64,000 bases of DNA from Tolypothrix campylonemoides VB511288. Lineage in GTDB: Bacteria > Cyanobacteriota > Cyanobacteriia > Cyanobacteriales > Nostocaceae. This document shows positions 19,601 to 27,695 of this stretch, piece after piece (position 1 is the stretch's first letter; each line of letters opens with the position of its first letter). The notes beneath the pieces are model-generated. The model was not told where the DNA came from, did not search any database, and saw only the letters and a program-made list of their open reading frames with translations. Location of the stretch: contig JXCB02000002.1 in assembly GCA_000828075.3 (NCBI GenBank), positions 893,256 to 957,255 on the forward strand, written 5' to 3'. The translations under genes were made by a program, and so were the position numbers.

Positions 19601-20159
19601 CACTCTGAGTGGTTCAGCCAATAAAGTAGTGTTTAGCCCGGATGGCAACACCATTGCCACTGGTAGTTTTGTCGGTGCGGTAAAGCTGTGGAATCAGCAA
19701 GGACAGCTACTCACAACTTTGAGTGGTTCGGCTAAGAGCGTAGTGTTCAGCCCAAATGGCAAGACCATTGCCACTGGTAGTTATTCTGATAACACAGTGA
19801 AGTTGTGGAATCAGCAAGGGCAGCTACTCACAACTTTGAGTGATTCGGTCAAGAGCATAGTGTTCAGCCCGGATGGCAAGACCATTGCCACTGGCAGTTC
19901 TGACAACACAGTGAAGTTGTGGAATCAGCAAGGGCAGCCACTCACCACCCTGAGTGGGCATAGCGGTGCGGTCAATAGCGTAGTGTTCAGCCCGGATGGC
20001 AAGACCATTGCTACTGGTAGTGATGACAACACAGTAAAGCTGTGGAATTTAAATTTCGATGACCTGCTAGAACGCGGTTGTGACTGGGTGCGTGACTATC
20101 TCAAGACTAACTCCAATGTCAGTGAGAGTGATCAGCGTTTGTGTGATGGAATTGATTAG
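16692..20159 (+). CDS. CHAT protease-STAND NTPase-WD40 protein
   Basis: About 1155 residues. Order: CHAT (caspase-like) domain to about 370 with catalytic His228 (FFAGHSKT) and Cys271 (FNSCDG); linker ending RPTDKCPYRGLFAFREEDA; STAND/NACHT-type NTPase with Walker A GPSGSGKS (406-413) and Walker B LLLVADQFEE (Asp532); a helical region; one transmembrane helix about 842-865; five WD40 repeats from about 932. Such proteins sense a signal through the propeller, oligomerise on NTP and activate the protease. Residues about 454-489 come from an in-frame palindromic insertion. GTG 16683 is an alternative start; ATG 16692 is preferred. Possible roles are programmed death or phage defence; function unproven. 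Confidence 0.88.
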   Translation: MRKLLVLKLDGDLEKGVRVTLSVEEEDNRLGTEITGYLPPNSAIATAFDQWRSNYRSLGNSTRMKADNVTYVDYIGQWISDCQKSDSELRKHLNQWLLSESFRPIRDKCLQQFIPPAEVRVLIRTSSKSLFKLPWHLWDLVENYPKAEVALCAPDSHPKTLGKTPTLRGKVKILAILGNSFGINIQKDRQLLKNLPDAETTFLVEPQRQDINDHLWEQSWDILFFAGHSKTEGDSGHIYINKTESLIIAELRYGLRNAVDNGLALAIFNSCDGMGLAFELQQLHIPQVIVMREPVLDIVAQQFLTYFLPAFAAGKSLYLAEREARLKLHGLENEYPCASWLPVIFQNPATVPLSWQELGRRPTDKCPYRGLFAFREEDAPFFRGREAFTQILVQAVQKQPLVAVIGPSGSGKSSVVFAGLIPRLRESGFWRIVSFRPGDKPLHALAAALVSQNPTLNPSSAVAGAGGTPARRCSVQAGRGAEGNQGRVGSPDQLLEIIQLADNLRSKDNALRSVVEKIVWEEPGTKLLLVADQFEELYTLCQDTQERQVFLDRLLETTKQENFTLVLTLRADFLGQPLSYRPFADALQYADLKLGSMNREELQAAVQQPAALFDVTLEEGLTERILDVVSTQAGDLPLLEFALHELWAKQRDVQLTHAAYDEIGGVESAVASYAEQIIGRLNELEKERARRIFLQLVRPGEGTEDTRRLAIRAEVGGDDNWDLVRRLADARLVVTGWNEGTGEETVEIVHEALIREWITLREWMNANRQFRTWQERLKGAVREWKNSKHDTGALFRGVPLAVAEDWLHKRSNEMTQQERDFIRASVQQRDREQKERERRRRFIISGLAIGLSGALSLAGFALWQLRQAEIAKSEVLSRTSNILFSQGKEFNALIESLRAGVSLQRLKAEPSMQMVATLRQAVYGVRERNRLEGHTGTITSVVFSPDGKTIATDSNDNTVKLWNQQGQLLTTLSGSANKVVFSPDGNTIATGSFVGAVKLWNQQGQLLTTLSGSAKSVVFSPNGKTIATGSYSDNTVKLWNQQGQLLTTLSDSVKSIVFSPDGKTIATGSSDNTVKLWNQQGQPLTTLSGHSGAVNSVVFSPDGKTIATGSDDNTVKLWNLNFDDLLERGCDWVRDYLKTNSNVSESDQRLCDGID
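18051..18158. repeat. Large palindrome inserted in the CHAT-STAND gene
   Basis: Outer arms CCCACCCT (18051) and AGGGTGGG, inner CCCCTCC and GGGGAGGGG, plus GGGGGGAACCCCCGC in the core. It is 108 bases (a multiple of three) and encodes a Gly/Ala/Arg-rich stretch absent from the surrounding NTPase fold. Confidence 0.8.
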
Positions 20160-20268
20160 GCAGGGAAGATCAGGTGATGGGGTGAGGAAAGTCAAAAGTC
20201 AAAAGAACTGACTTTTATCTTTTGCCTTTTAACTTTTATAGCGCTTCTCGGTTGCATACACCATCCGG

Positions 20269-20295
20269 TAGGGGCACAGCATTGCTGTGCCCCTA
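20269..20295. repeat. Hairpin TAGGGGCACAGC...GCTGTGCCCCTA
   Basis: Perfect 12-bp arms around a 3-base centre (ATT), between the convergent CHAT gene and accD. It could terminate transcription but lacks a T tract; it follows a dispersed repeat copy at 20237-20258, so a repeat origin is likely. Confidence 0.6.
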
Positions 20296-20332
20296 CAAAC
20301 TTTTGCCTTTTCTCCCCACTCCCCATCTGGGG

Positions 20333-21289
20333 TTACTCAGCAACGGTAGAACTCAAACTTCTTGTCTCCCAAACGACCATATTATGAGTTGTCGTTGGTG
20401 CAGATGGCTGGTGCAATGCAATCAACTGTGCTAAAGTTTTCTTGAGCACAGTACGAGGCACAATCTCATCGACGAAACCGTGCTTTAGCAAATCTTCCGC
20501 ACTTTGAAAATCGTCTGGTAGTTTTTCCCGTAGGGTTTGCTCAATCACTCGCCGACCAGCAAAACCAATGGTAGCTTTTGGTTCTGCCAAGATGATATCG
20601 CCCAACATGGCGAAACTTGCGGTGACACCACCTGTGGTGGGGTTCGTCAAAACGGGAATGTACAGTAACCGCTCTTCCCGATGACGCTGCAAAGCTGCTG
20701 AAATTTTCGCCATTTGCATCAAGGAGAGCATGCCTTCTTGCATCCTCGCTCCACCAGAGGTACAAACAATAACCACAGGATAACGTCGCTGAGTGGCTTC
20801 CTCAATGAGGCGAGTAAGTTTTTCTCCCACAACAGACCCCATGCTTCCACCCATGAAGCGGAAGTCCATGACGCCAAGAGCAACGGGGAAACCGTCTATT
20901 TGACCTAAACCAGTTTTAACGGCGTCTACTAAGTTTAGTTTGTCCTGCATTTCCCGGAGGCGATCGCTATAAGCTTTGCGATCGCGAAATTGCAATGGAT
21001 CGGTGGGACGCAAATGCTCATCTATCGGTCTCCAACTATTTGCATCAATCAATTGACGGATGCGCTCATCGCTATCAACTCGATTATGATGTCCACACTC
21101 GACGCAAACCATCTGGTTCGCTCTCAGGTCTTTGGTATATGTCAAGACCCCACAGTTAGAACATTTATGCCAAAGCCCATCAGCAATTTCACGTTCTTGG
21201 CGTTCCAGGTTGGTAGACCCTGATTTCCGTCGATTTGCAAACCAATCTAACAGAGATTTTAAACCGCGTGATTCTTCGTTGTTCGCCAT
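20333..21289 (-). CDS. accD: Acetyl-CoA carboxylase carboxyltransferase subunit beta
   Basis: A 318-residue AccD. It forms the carboxyltransferase with AccA, moving CO2 from biotin to acetyl-CoA to make malonyl-CoA for fatty acids. The N-terminal zinc ribbon has Cys43, Cys46 (CSNC), Cys62 and Cys65 (CVEC). The crotonase-like core has [24 protein letters not shown] and [11 protein letters not shown]. The start MANNEESRG at 21289 is chosen over an in-frame TTG 42 bases upstream because the family begins there. The tail beyond the core ([12 protein letters not shown]) is variable. Confidence 0.96.
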   Translation of the reverse strand: MANNEESRGLKSLLDWFANRRKSGSTNLERQEREIADGLWHKCSNCGVLTYTKDLRANQMVCVECGHHNRVDSDERIRQLIDANSWRPIDEHLRPTDPLQFRDRKAYSDRLREMQDKLNLVDAVKTGLGQIDGFPVALGVMDFRFMGGSMGSVVGEKLTRLIEEATQRRYPVVIVCTSGGARMQEGMLSLMQMAKISAALQRHREERLLYIPVLTNPTTGGVTASFAMLGDIILAEPKATIGFAGRRVIEQTLREKLPDDFQSAEDLLKHGFVDEIVPRTVLKKTLAQLIALHQPSAPTTTHNMVVWETRSLSSTVAE

Positions 21290-21491
21290 TTGTATTTTAT
21301 TTGAGTGGATAGTATGTCGAAAAAAGGTCAAGCCCCTTGTTTGTTGTCTTTATTCTTTTATCATTAGTCCTTTGTCCATACTAAGGATTAATGACTCATA
21401 ACTCATAACGACTTATTCAAATTCCTCTTATAAGCACAGACCTTCTGTATACATCTTTGGTTGCCAGCTTAACGAAAATACGTAAACAAAT

Positions 21492-21707
21492 TCAAGTCTC
21501 TTGCTCGTCTTCTGGGGGACTTAAGAGTAGCAAGGCGGTCCACTTGTCTTGTAAACGTACCTGCAAAGCTGCTGGAGTCCCAGCCCCCAAGTACGATTTC
21601 ACCCCCAAATCAATAATTTTTGTTGGTATATCATGAGACGCAAGCAGTTGTTGCATTAATTCTGCTTGCCAACGAGTACTTGTTGTTAAGAGAGTGGTCC
21701 AAGTCAC
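21492..21707 (-). CDS. Small DUF2007-like protein
   Basis: A 71-residue soluble protein beginning at GTG 21707 (MTWTTLLTTSTRWQAELMQQ). The pattern of an opening beta strand, then a helix ending LLASHDIPTKI, then GAGTPAALQVRLQ resembles the DUF2007 'putative signal transducing protein' fold, in which a short protein covers a metabolite or partner. The resemblance is by pattern only. It follows accD divergently from nothing known and precedes a GAGGGAGT tract. Confidence 0.55.
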   Translation of the reverse strand: MTWTTLLTTSTRWQAELMQQLLASHDIPTKIIDLGVKSYLGAGTPAALQVRLQDKWTALLLLSPPEDEQET

Positions 21708-21780
21708 TATGTTGATATTAGCAAAAGCTGAAAGATAGATAGGGTTATGAAATTTACAGTTATAGTGTAGCGGGGAATGG

Positions 21781-21836
21781 TGAGAGAGTGAGGGAGGGAG
21801 TGAGGGAGTGAGGGAGAGAGGGAGGGAGTGAGGGAG
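21781..21836 (+). repeat. GAGGGAGT-type simple repeat
   Basis: Second tract of GAGTGAGGGAGGGAGTGAGG units, here intergenic, 28 bases downstream of the pilD stop. It has the same strand sense as the copies in coaX (7017-7120) and after the DegT gene (35041-35127). Confidence 0.85.
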
Positions 21837-21863
21837 TTATTTGTTGGGTTGTGTTGCTACGTT

Positions 21864-22685
21864 TCAAGTGGTTGGAAAGAATAAGCGCAGGTAGGAAGAT
21901 AAAATAGCTTCCCCACCAAATAGAGTTATGACTGCACCGCAAGCGAGAAAAGGACCAAAGGGTATTTTTTGTCCCCGTTTTTGAGGGGATAGCATCATAC
22001 TACCTCCACCGGCGATCGCTCCTACCACACAAGCAAGAAAACTAGCAACAAGCAAATACTTCCATCCTAGCCATGCTCCGATCATCGCTGCTAATTTGGC
22101 GTCTCCTGCACCCATAGCAGTTTTGCCTAACACAATTGAACCAATGATTCTGATTGCATCAAACAGCCATAACCCCAGCACTGCTCCTATGATCGCAATC
22201 ATGAAATGGTCTATCAATCCTAGCCAACTCGCTTCTAATAAAAAACCATAAACCATCTGAAAAACAATTCCCATGATCAAACCCGACTTAGTCAACGGGT
22301 TGGGTAATGTCATTGTATCTATATCTATCAGTGATAACACTAATAACCAGCTGCAAAATGCCCAGTAGCCTATTGTAGAGAGCGAAAATTTAAATATCCA
22401 AAAAACTAGCAAAAAAATAATACCCGTTACCCCTTCTACCACAGGGTAACGGATAGAGATTTTACTTTTACAATAACGGCAATGCCCCTTTAACCATAGC
22501 CATCCCAACACTGGGATATTATCGTAGGGTTTAAGCTGGTTTAAGCAATGGGGACAACGAGAAGGCGGAAAAAGAATCGACAGCCTAGCTGGTAAACGAT
22601 AAACGACAACATTTATGAAGCTACCAATAGAAGCTCCTAGGGCGAAAACTATGACATTTGCCTGGACTATGCTCAAGATGTCCAT
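21864..22685 (-). CDS. pilD: Prepilin peptidase (type IV leader peptidase)
   Basis: A 273-residue, polytopic aspartyl protease that cleaves and N-methylates type IV pilins. The N-terminal methyltransferase part has GSFINVVVYRLP and the zinc-type tetrad CPHC and CRYC. Two catalytic Asp motifs are intact: LSLIDIDTMTLPN and GAGDAKLAAMIGAW. About eight hydrophobic segments. Needed in cyanobacteria for pili, motility and DNA uptake. ATG 22685 is the natural start. No pilin genes are adjacent. Confidence 0.95.
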   Translation of the reverse strand: MDILSIVQANVIVFALGASIGSFINVVVYRLPARLSILFPPSRCPHCLNQLKPYDNIPVLGWLWLKGHCRYCKSKISIRYPVVEGVTGIIFLLVFWIFKFSLSTIGYWAFCSWLLVLSLIDIDTMTLPNPLTKSGLIMGIVFQMVYGFLLEASWLGLIDHFMIAIIGAVLGLWLFDAIRIIGSIVLGKTAMGAGDAKLAAMIGAWLGWKYLLVASFLACVVGAIAGGGSMMLSPQKRGQKIPFGPFLACGAVITLFGGEAILSSYLRLFFPTT

Positions 22686-22759
22686 TAAGTCAATTGTTCT
22701 TTGTCAATTGTCCTTTGCTCAAAGGTTATAACACTGACTCATGACTGATGACTTGTGAC

Positions 22760-23023
22760 TTAATACGTATACGATTCAATTTGATTCAACTGCACGAAAC
22801 ATTCTTCTGGCAAAAGGACTGGTTGATTGGTAAAAATCACCTTACCTCGGTGGTTAAATCGGTTTATTGCGACTCCTGAAGGTTGCCCAGTCATTTCGGG
22901 ATGTACCTCACAGTAGATGTTATAAATCTGACCAGCGGCTCTGATGACGGCGGGATCAATCAAAGCTGGCTGATTTTTGGGGTTGGAATAGTTTGCTTGT
23001 CCTTGTTTTAAAGCGTACACCAC
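22760..23023 (-). CDS. Conserved-looking hypothetical protein
   Basis: An 87-residue protein from GTG 23023 (an in-frame TGA lies directly upstream, so it cannot extend further). It contains two Cys and two aromatic-rich segments (AGQIYNIYCEVHPEM, ECFVQLNQIESYTY), and no signal peptide or membrane helix. I do not recognise a characterised family. It lies between pilD and leuB on the same strand, with about 90 bases to leuB; co-transcription is possible. Confidence 0.55.
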   Translation of the reverse strand: MVYALKQGQANYSNPKNQPALIDPAVIRAAGQIYNIYCEVHPEMTGQPSGVAINRFNHRGKVIFTNQPVLLPEECFVQLNQIESYTY

Positions 23024-23112
23024 TCACTGAATCTTGTTGTAGGTTTGTGTTAATAGTTTATCCGAAAACTTTCAGCAAATGTTGCCAAAATTGTCGGTTT
23101 CAGCTTATGCAA

Positions 23113-24201
23113 TTATTGGGGTTCGAGGACTTGAATAAGTGCCTCGCCCATAGCGCGGCAACCCAAAAGGTTCATACCGGGAGACATTATATCTCCAGTG
23201 CGATCGCCTCTTTGTAACACTTGTAACACTCCTTGTTCAATGGCATCTGCTGCACTTGGTTCGTTCAAACCATATCGAAGCATCATAGCGGCACTCAAAA
23301 CTTGTGCTAAAGGATTTGCCTTATCCTGTCCTGCAATATCTGGGGCGGAACCGTGGACGGGTTCAAACACTCCTGGATTAGAAGCACCTAAACTCGCGGA
23401 GGGTAACATCCCAATACTGCCAGTCAGCATAGCAGCGGCATCCGAGAGAATATCGCCAAACAAGTTACCTGTGACGATTGTATCAAACTGTTTGGGAGCG
23501 CGTAACAACTGCATGGCTGCATTATCTACATACATATGAGAGAGTTCCACATCCGGATACTCTTGGGCAAGTTTGATGATGCGATCGCGCCACAACTGAG
23601 AAACTTCCAACACATTCGCCTTATCCACAGAACAGAGTTTCCCTCCGCGTTTGCGTGCTGCTTCAAACGCCACCCGTCCAATGCGCTCAATTTCTGATTC
23701 GGTGTAAGCCATCGTATTTACACCACGCTTTTCACCAGTTTCTGTTTCAAAAATGCCCTTGGGCTTGCCAAAATAAATTCCGCCTGTGAGTTCGCGCACC
23801 ACCAAAATATCGACACCTTCCACAACTTCGCGTTTCAAGGAAGAAGCATCAATCAACTGAGGCAAGATTTTTGCCGGGCGCAAATTGGCAAATAATCCCA
23901 ACCCTGCACGCAGTCCCAACAAACCTGCTTCCGGGCGTAAATGCGATGGCAGAGAATCCCACTTGTAACCGCCAATTGCTGCTAGTAGAACAGCATCGCT
24001 ATTGCGGCATGTATCCAAAGAGGCGGCTGGTAGGGGTTCACCTGTAGCGTCAATTGCTGCACCACCGATGAGTGCTTCAGTGAATTCAAACTGAATATCA
24101 AACTTCTTCCCTACGACTTTCAGCACGTCTACCGCCACTGCCATAATTTCGGGTCCAATGCCATCGCCAGGGAGTAGGGTAATGCGGTATTGCTGTGCCA
24201 T
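23113..24201 (-). CDS. leuB: 3-isopropylmalate dehydrogenase
   Basis: A 362-residue LeuB, which oxidises and decarboxylates 3-isopropylmalate with NAD+ in leucine synthesis (cytosolic dimer). Landmarks: N-terminal [14 protein letters not shown]; the substrate segment [30 protein letters not shown]; the Mg2+-site [15 protein letters not shown]; and [14 protein letters not shown] with [10 protein letters not shown]. The NAD-site loop [18 protein letters not shown] is intact. Normal length and a clear ATG start at 24201. Confidence 0.97.
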   Translation of the reverse strand: MAQQYRITLLPGDGIGPEIMAVAVDVLKVVGKKFDIQFEFTEALIGGAAIDATGEPLPAASLDTCRNSDAVLLAAIGGYKWDSLPSHLRPEAGLLGLRAGLGLFANLRPAKILPQLIDASSLKREVVEGVDILVVRELTGGIYFGKPKGIFETETGEKRGVNTMAYTESEIERIGRVAFEAARKRGGKLCSVDKANVLEVSQLWRDRIIKLAQEYPDVELSHMYVDNAAMQLLRAPKQFDTIVTGNLFGDILSDAAAMLTGSIGMLPSASLGASNPGVFEPVHGSAPDIAGQDKANPLAQVLSAAMMLRYGLNEPSAADAIEQGVLQVLQRGDRTGDIMSPGMNLLGCRAMGEALIQVLEPQ

Positions 24202-24275
24202 AGTTCGTTTTAGCTGGGTAAATGTTTAATGTAGAAATTCTTGCAGATTAAATATCATACCTAGCAAGTGTACCG

Positions 24276-24404
24276 ATGAAGCTTTTAATTTATTTAGATG
24301 TGTGTTGCCTGAATCGCCCTTTTGATGACCAGACACAGGAACGGATTCGTTTGGAAGCTGAAGCAGGCTACTTACCCAGTACCCCACCCCGCCATAAAAA
24401 CTAG
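24276..24404 (+). pseudogene. Truncated PIN-domain (VapC-like) gene
   Basis: 42 codons: [20 protein letters not shown] then [11 protein letters not shown], followed by an unrelated tail and TAG. [19 protein letters not shown] is the N-terminus of a PIN-like toxin family common in cyanobacteria, with the first metal-binding Asp in YLDVC. Full proteins are about 150 residues, so the catalytic remainder is lost. No antitoxin gene is seen beside it. Confidence 0.75.
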
Positions 24405-24594
24405 TTTCAATTTCCGAAACAAGCCTGACAAATACTGTAGTCAGAAGGTACGCTGACTGTTATTAAATAATCACAGCTAAACAAACAGGGTAGGCTACCA
24501 GACGCGCTAGATATGGACAGTTCTCACTTGTCTAGTACAACGCGGCGTAAATAGGGCAACCATTTAAAATCCCTGAAAACCTCATTCCATAATA

Positions 24595-24631
24595 CTTTTG
24601 ACTTTTGACTTTTGACTTTTGACTTTTGACT
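24595..24631. repeat. STRR, TTTTGAC heptamers
   Basis: About five consecutive (T)TTTGAC heptamers. Short CAAAAGT units of the same type also occur near 20190-20200. Confidence 0.8.
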
Positions 24632-24722
24632 TCCGCCTTGCGGTACTAGTGTCGTGCGCATTAAAATTTCAGTCTGTATGGCTGAATGCAACTCAGTATA
24701 ATTCCAAACCGCACCAGTAGCT

Positions 24723-25673
24723 ATGACAAAAGAATTGGCAATTCGCACCTGTGGACTGACGAAGCAATTTGACAGACACGTTGCCGTAAATGATATTGAT
24801 TTAGAAATAGAAGCGGGTGAAGTTTACGGACTGATTGGTCCAAATGGTGCAGGGAAAACTACTCTCATCCAAATGTTAGCAGCAGCCCAGGAACCAACTA
24901 CAGGTGAGATTTATATTAATGGCGATCGCCTACTCCGTGACAAAAGCAACCCCACCCTCAAGCGTCGTCTAGGCTACTTACCCGATGACTATCCGCTGTA
25001 CGACGAACTCACAGTCTGGGATTACCTAGATTATTTTGCCCGACTTTATAAATTACGAGAACCACATCGCACTCAACGCCTACACGAAGTTTTAGAACTC
25101 ATACAACTCGGTAATAAACGCAATAGCTTGATTTCAACGTTATCGCGAGGAATGAAACAGCGTCTGTGTTTGGCGCGAACAATTATCCACGAACCGATTG
25201 TCTTGCTACTTGATGAACCCGTTTCAGGATTAGATCCCATCGCTAGGATGCAGTTTCGCGAAATCATCAAAGTGTTGCAAGAAGCAGGGATGACAATATT
25301 AATTTCCTCCCACGTTTTGAGTGATTTGGCAGAACTGTGTACCTCGGTGGGAATTATGGAACTCGGTTTCTTGGTAGAAAGTGCATCATTACAACAACTC
25401 TACCAACGTCTTGCGCGCCAGCAAATTTTCATATCAAGTCTAGGGAAGTTAGACGAACTTTTAGGTGAACTCAAAAATAATCCTTTCGTGGAAGAGTGGG
25501 AGGTGATGCCTACAAAAAATAGCGTGCGGGTAAATTTTTCTGGAAAACAGGAAGATTGTGCAGATTTGTTGCGATCGCTTGTTAAAGCTGGCGTTCCTCT
25601 GACTAATTTTCATTGTACTCAAGAAGACCTAGAAACAATTTTCCTGAAACTAGGTCATAAGCAAGCATCTTGA
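24723..25673 (+). CDS. ABC transporter ATP-binding protein
   Basis: A 316-residue ABC ATPase: Walker A GPNGAGKTT (39-47), signature LSRGMKQR near 138, Walker B IVLLLDEPVSGLDP, and switch His in SSHVLSDLAE. The C-terminal 80 residues beyond the core (with MPTKNSVRVNFSG) match the ABC-2 exporter type, of which CcmA/YhaQ-like proteins are members. It is followed 76 bases on by two related polytopic membrane proteins on the same strand, which are probably its membrane partners. Substrate unknown. Confidence 0.93.
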   Translation: MTKELAIRTCGLTKQFDRHVAVNDIDLEIEAGEVYGLIGPNGAGKTTLIQMLAAAQEPTTGEIYINGDRLLRDKSNPTLKRRLGYLPDDYPLYDELTVWDYLDYFARLYKLREPHRTQRLHEVLELIQLGNKRNSLISTLSRGMKQRLCLARTIIHEPIVLLLDEPVSGLDPIARMQFREIIKVLQEAGMTILISSHVLSDLAELCTSVGIMELGFLVESASLQQLYQRLARQQIFISSLGKLDELLGELKNNPFVEEWEVMPTKNSVRVNFSGKQEDCADLLRSLVKAGVPLTNFHCTQEDLETIFLKLGHKQAS

Positions 25674-25689
25674 TGAGTCATGAGTCATT

Positions 25690-25716
25690 TGTAGAGACGC
25701 GCCATAGCGCGTCTAA
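25690..25716. repeat. Palindromic repeat, TAGAGACGC family
   Basis: TGTAGAGACGCG, CATA, then CGCGTCTA: a copy of the hairpin repeat also at 5122 and 36307. Confidence 0.7.
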
Positions 25717-25767
25717 ACGACGAACTTTGATGCAAATTGGTTCACTTAATTGTGGAGTTTCTTTCAA

Positions 25768-27630
25768 ATGATAATCAACTTTTTAGAAAAACTCGGCGAT
25801 TGGAATCCGCAATTGTTACGAGAACTTAAGGGTCGCCTGAAAGTTTTTCCCGCTGTGATAGCGGTTGTGACATCTCTACTTGTTCAGTTGGTCGTTTTCC
25901 TGTATCAATTGCGCGAACTTCCTGGCGAAAACTACCCGATGTACGCACAATACTGCAAAATAGGTTTAACTTTTGAGCAGGCAAGAATCAAACTTGACAG
26001 AGAACTGTCAATACAATATCAACAACTGCAAGAACAATTCCGCCGCTATAGTAGTTCTACCGAGTTTAACCAGGTAAAACTTGAGCAAGTTAAATCACAA
26101 ATAACAGAAGTAAAATACAAACAACATCATATCCACCAGACCTTAAGCAATCAATTTTGTCCTTTAGACCAAATTGATATGCAAATGTGGTGGCGTGACC
26201 ACTGGCAATACATATTCCTATCGCTGAGTGTGTTTTTTATTTTCACACTGTTAGTTGCTGGCACGTATTTGCTTATTAATAACTTAGCAACGGAAGAACA
26301 GCGCGGTACGCTGAATTTTATTCGTCTCACTCCTCAGTCGGAAACCAGTATTTTGACTGGCAAAATGCTGGGTGTTCCCATCTTAATTTACCTGGTCATC
26401 CTCACAGCAGCACCTTTACATTTCATTGCAGGAGGTGCTGCCAATATTGCCACAAGTTACATTTTGAGCTTTTGGGCTGTACTAGCTGCTTGCTGCATTT
26501 TCTTCTACAGTGCTGCACTGCTGTTTGGTTTATGTTGCCGTTGGTTCAGTGGTTTTCAACCTTGGTTAGGTAGTGGTGCTGTTCTACTATTTTTGTTACT
26601 AACTCTAGGTCTGGTATCTGACGGCACAAATATCGTTGACACTGGTTTGTTTAGAATATTCAGTCCCTTGGATATAACCAATTATCTCTTCCCAAAATCG
26701 TCCAATATATACAATGGTGGTCCGCTAAAACAATTGCACTTTTTTAAATTACCAATTGGTAAAAGTGTTGTTGGTATTGTGAGCTTGCACTTATTGAATT
26801 ATAGCTTGTGGACTTATTGGATTTGGCAAGCACTCAAGCGTTGTTTTCGTAACCCCAACTCTACTATTTTAAGCAAGGGGCAAAGCTATTTCTGGATGGT
26901 TTGCTTGCAAATTGTCAACTTTGGATTCTACTTGGGGGTTTATCAAAGTATCGAGCAGTTGACTTTATATGATATGCAAAAGTACCTAACTTGGCTTTAT
27001 CCTTTCAACTTGTTGGTATTTCTGGGGTTAATAGCAATTCTCTCACCTCACCGTCAAACTGTACAAGATTGGACAAGGTACCGACACCAAAATGTTACGA
27101 GTAGCAATAGTTCTTCTCGGAAAAACTCTTTGTTAGAAGATTTAATTTGGGGTGAAAAAAGCCCAGCCGTTTTGGCAATAGCCATCAATCTTGTCATCGC
27201 TACGATCCCCTTATTAGTAGGGATTTTACTTTGGTATCATCCTGCGGAAGTTAACCTTGTTGATAAGATTAAGGCATTTTTGGCTGTGGCTTTGTTCATA
27301 AGTTTGATAATGATTTACGCCACTCTCACTCAGCTGATGCTATTGATGAAAACTCCCAAGCGTGCTTTCTGGGCTATTGGTACTGTAACAGCAGCAATCT
27401 TTTTACCACCAATGCTGTTAGCAATATTAGGCATTCATGCATACAAAACTCCCATTTTATGGCTATTAACAAGTTATTCTTGGACGGGTATTTCAGAGGC
27501 TGGGACTACCACAATTTTTATGGCTTTTCTAGGTCAGTTGAGCATTCTAACATTGTTAACCTTCCAGTTGACACGTCAAGCGAAATTAGCAGGGCAGTCT
27601 GCCACAAAAACATTGTTAGCAGGGCGATAA
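25768..27630 (+). CDS. ABC-2 type membrane protein, copy 1
   Basis: A 620-residue membrane protein starting at ATG 25768 (MIINFLEKLGDWNPQLLREL); a TTG at 25750 is the other choice. One N-terminal hydrophobic helix (VIAVVTSLLVQLVVFL), a polar loop of about 110 residues (extracytoplasmic or coiled), then about 11 hydrophobic segments. The core NNLATEEQRGTLNFIRLTPQ is a cytosolic motif of ABC-2 type exporter permeases. It pairs with the upstream ATPase and is a tandem paralogue of the next gene. Exported substrate unknown. Confidence 0.8.
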   Translation: MIINFLEKLGDWNPQLLRELKGRLKVFPAVIAVVTSLLVQLVVFLYQLRELPGENYPMYAQYCKIGLTFEQARIKLDRELSIQYQQLQEQFRRYSSSTEFNQVKLEQVKSQITEVKYKQHHIHQTLSNQFCPLDQIDMQMWWRDHWQYIFLSLSVFFIFTLLVAGTYLLINNLATEEQRGTLNFIRLTPQSETSILTGKMLGVPILIYLVILTAAPLHFIAGGAANIATSYILSFWAVLAACCIFFYSAALLFGLCCRWFSGFQPWLGSGAVLLFLLLTLGLVSDGTNIVDTGLFRIFSPLDITNYLFPKSSNIYNGGPLKQLHFFKLPIGKSVVGIVSLHLLNYSLWTYWIWQALKRCFRNPNSTILSKGQSYFWMVCLQIVNFGFYLGVYQSIEQLTLYDMQKYLTWLYPFNLLVFLGLIAILSPHRQTVQDWTRYRHQNVTSSNSSSRKNSLLEDLIWGEKSPAVLAIAINLVIATIPLLVGILLWYHPAEVNLVDKIKAFLAVALFISLIMIYATLTQLMLLMKTPKRAFWAIGTVTAAIFLPPMLLAILGIHAYKTPILWLLTSYSWTGISEAGTTTIFMAFLGQLSILTLLTFQLTRQAKLAGQSATKTLLAGR

Positions 27631-27695
27631 TTTTTTAAGCACACATCTCATTTGCCTGTAGGTTATGGTTAGCTTGGCGGTAGTAAGGAGAACTT

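Larger units (their letters stand above)
24202..24722. other. Non-coding stretch with gene fragment and repeats
   Basis: Holds a truncated PIN-domain gene (24276-24404), a run of about five TTTTGAC heptamers (24595-24631), and a following palindrome CCGCCTTGCGG. No complete gene. Confidence 0.6.
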
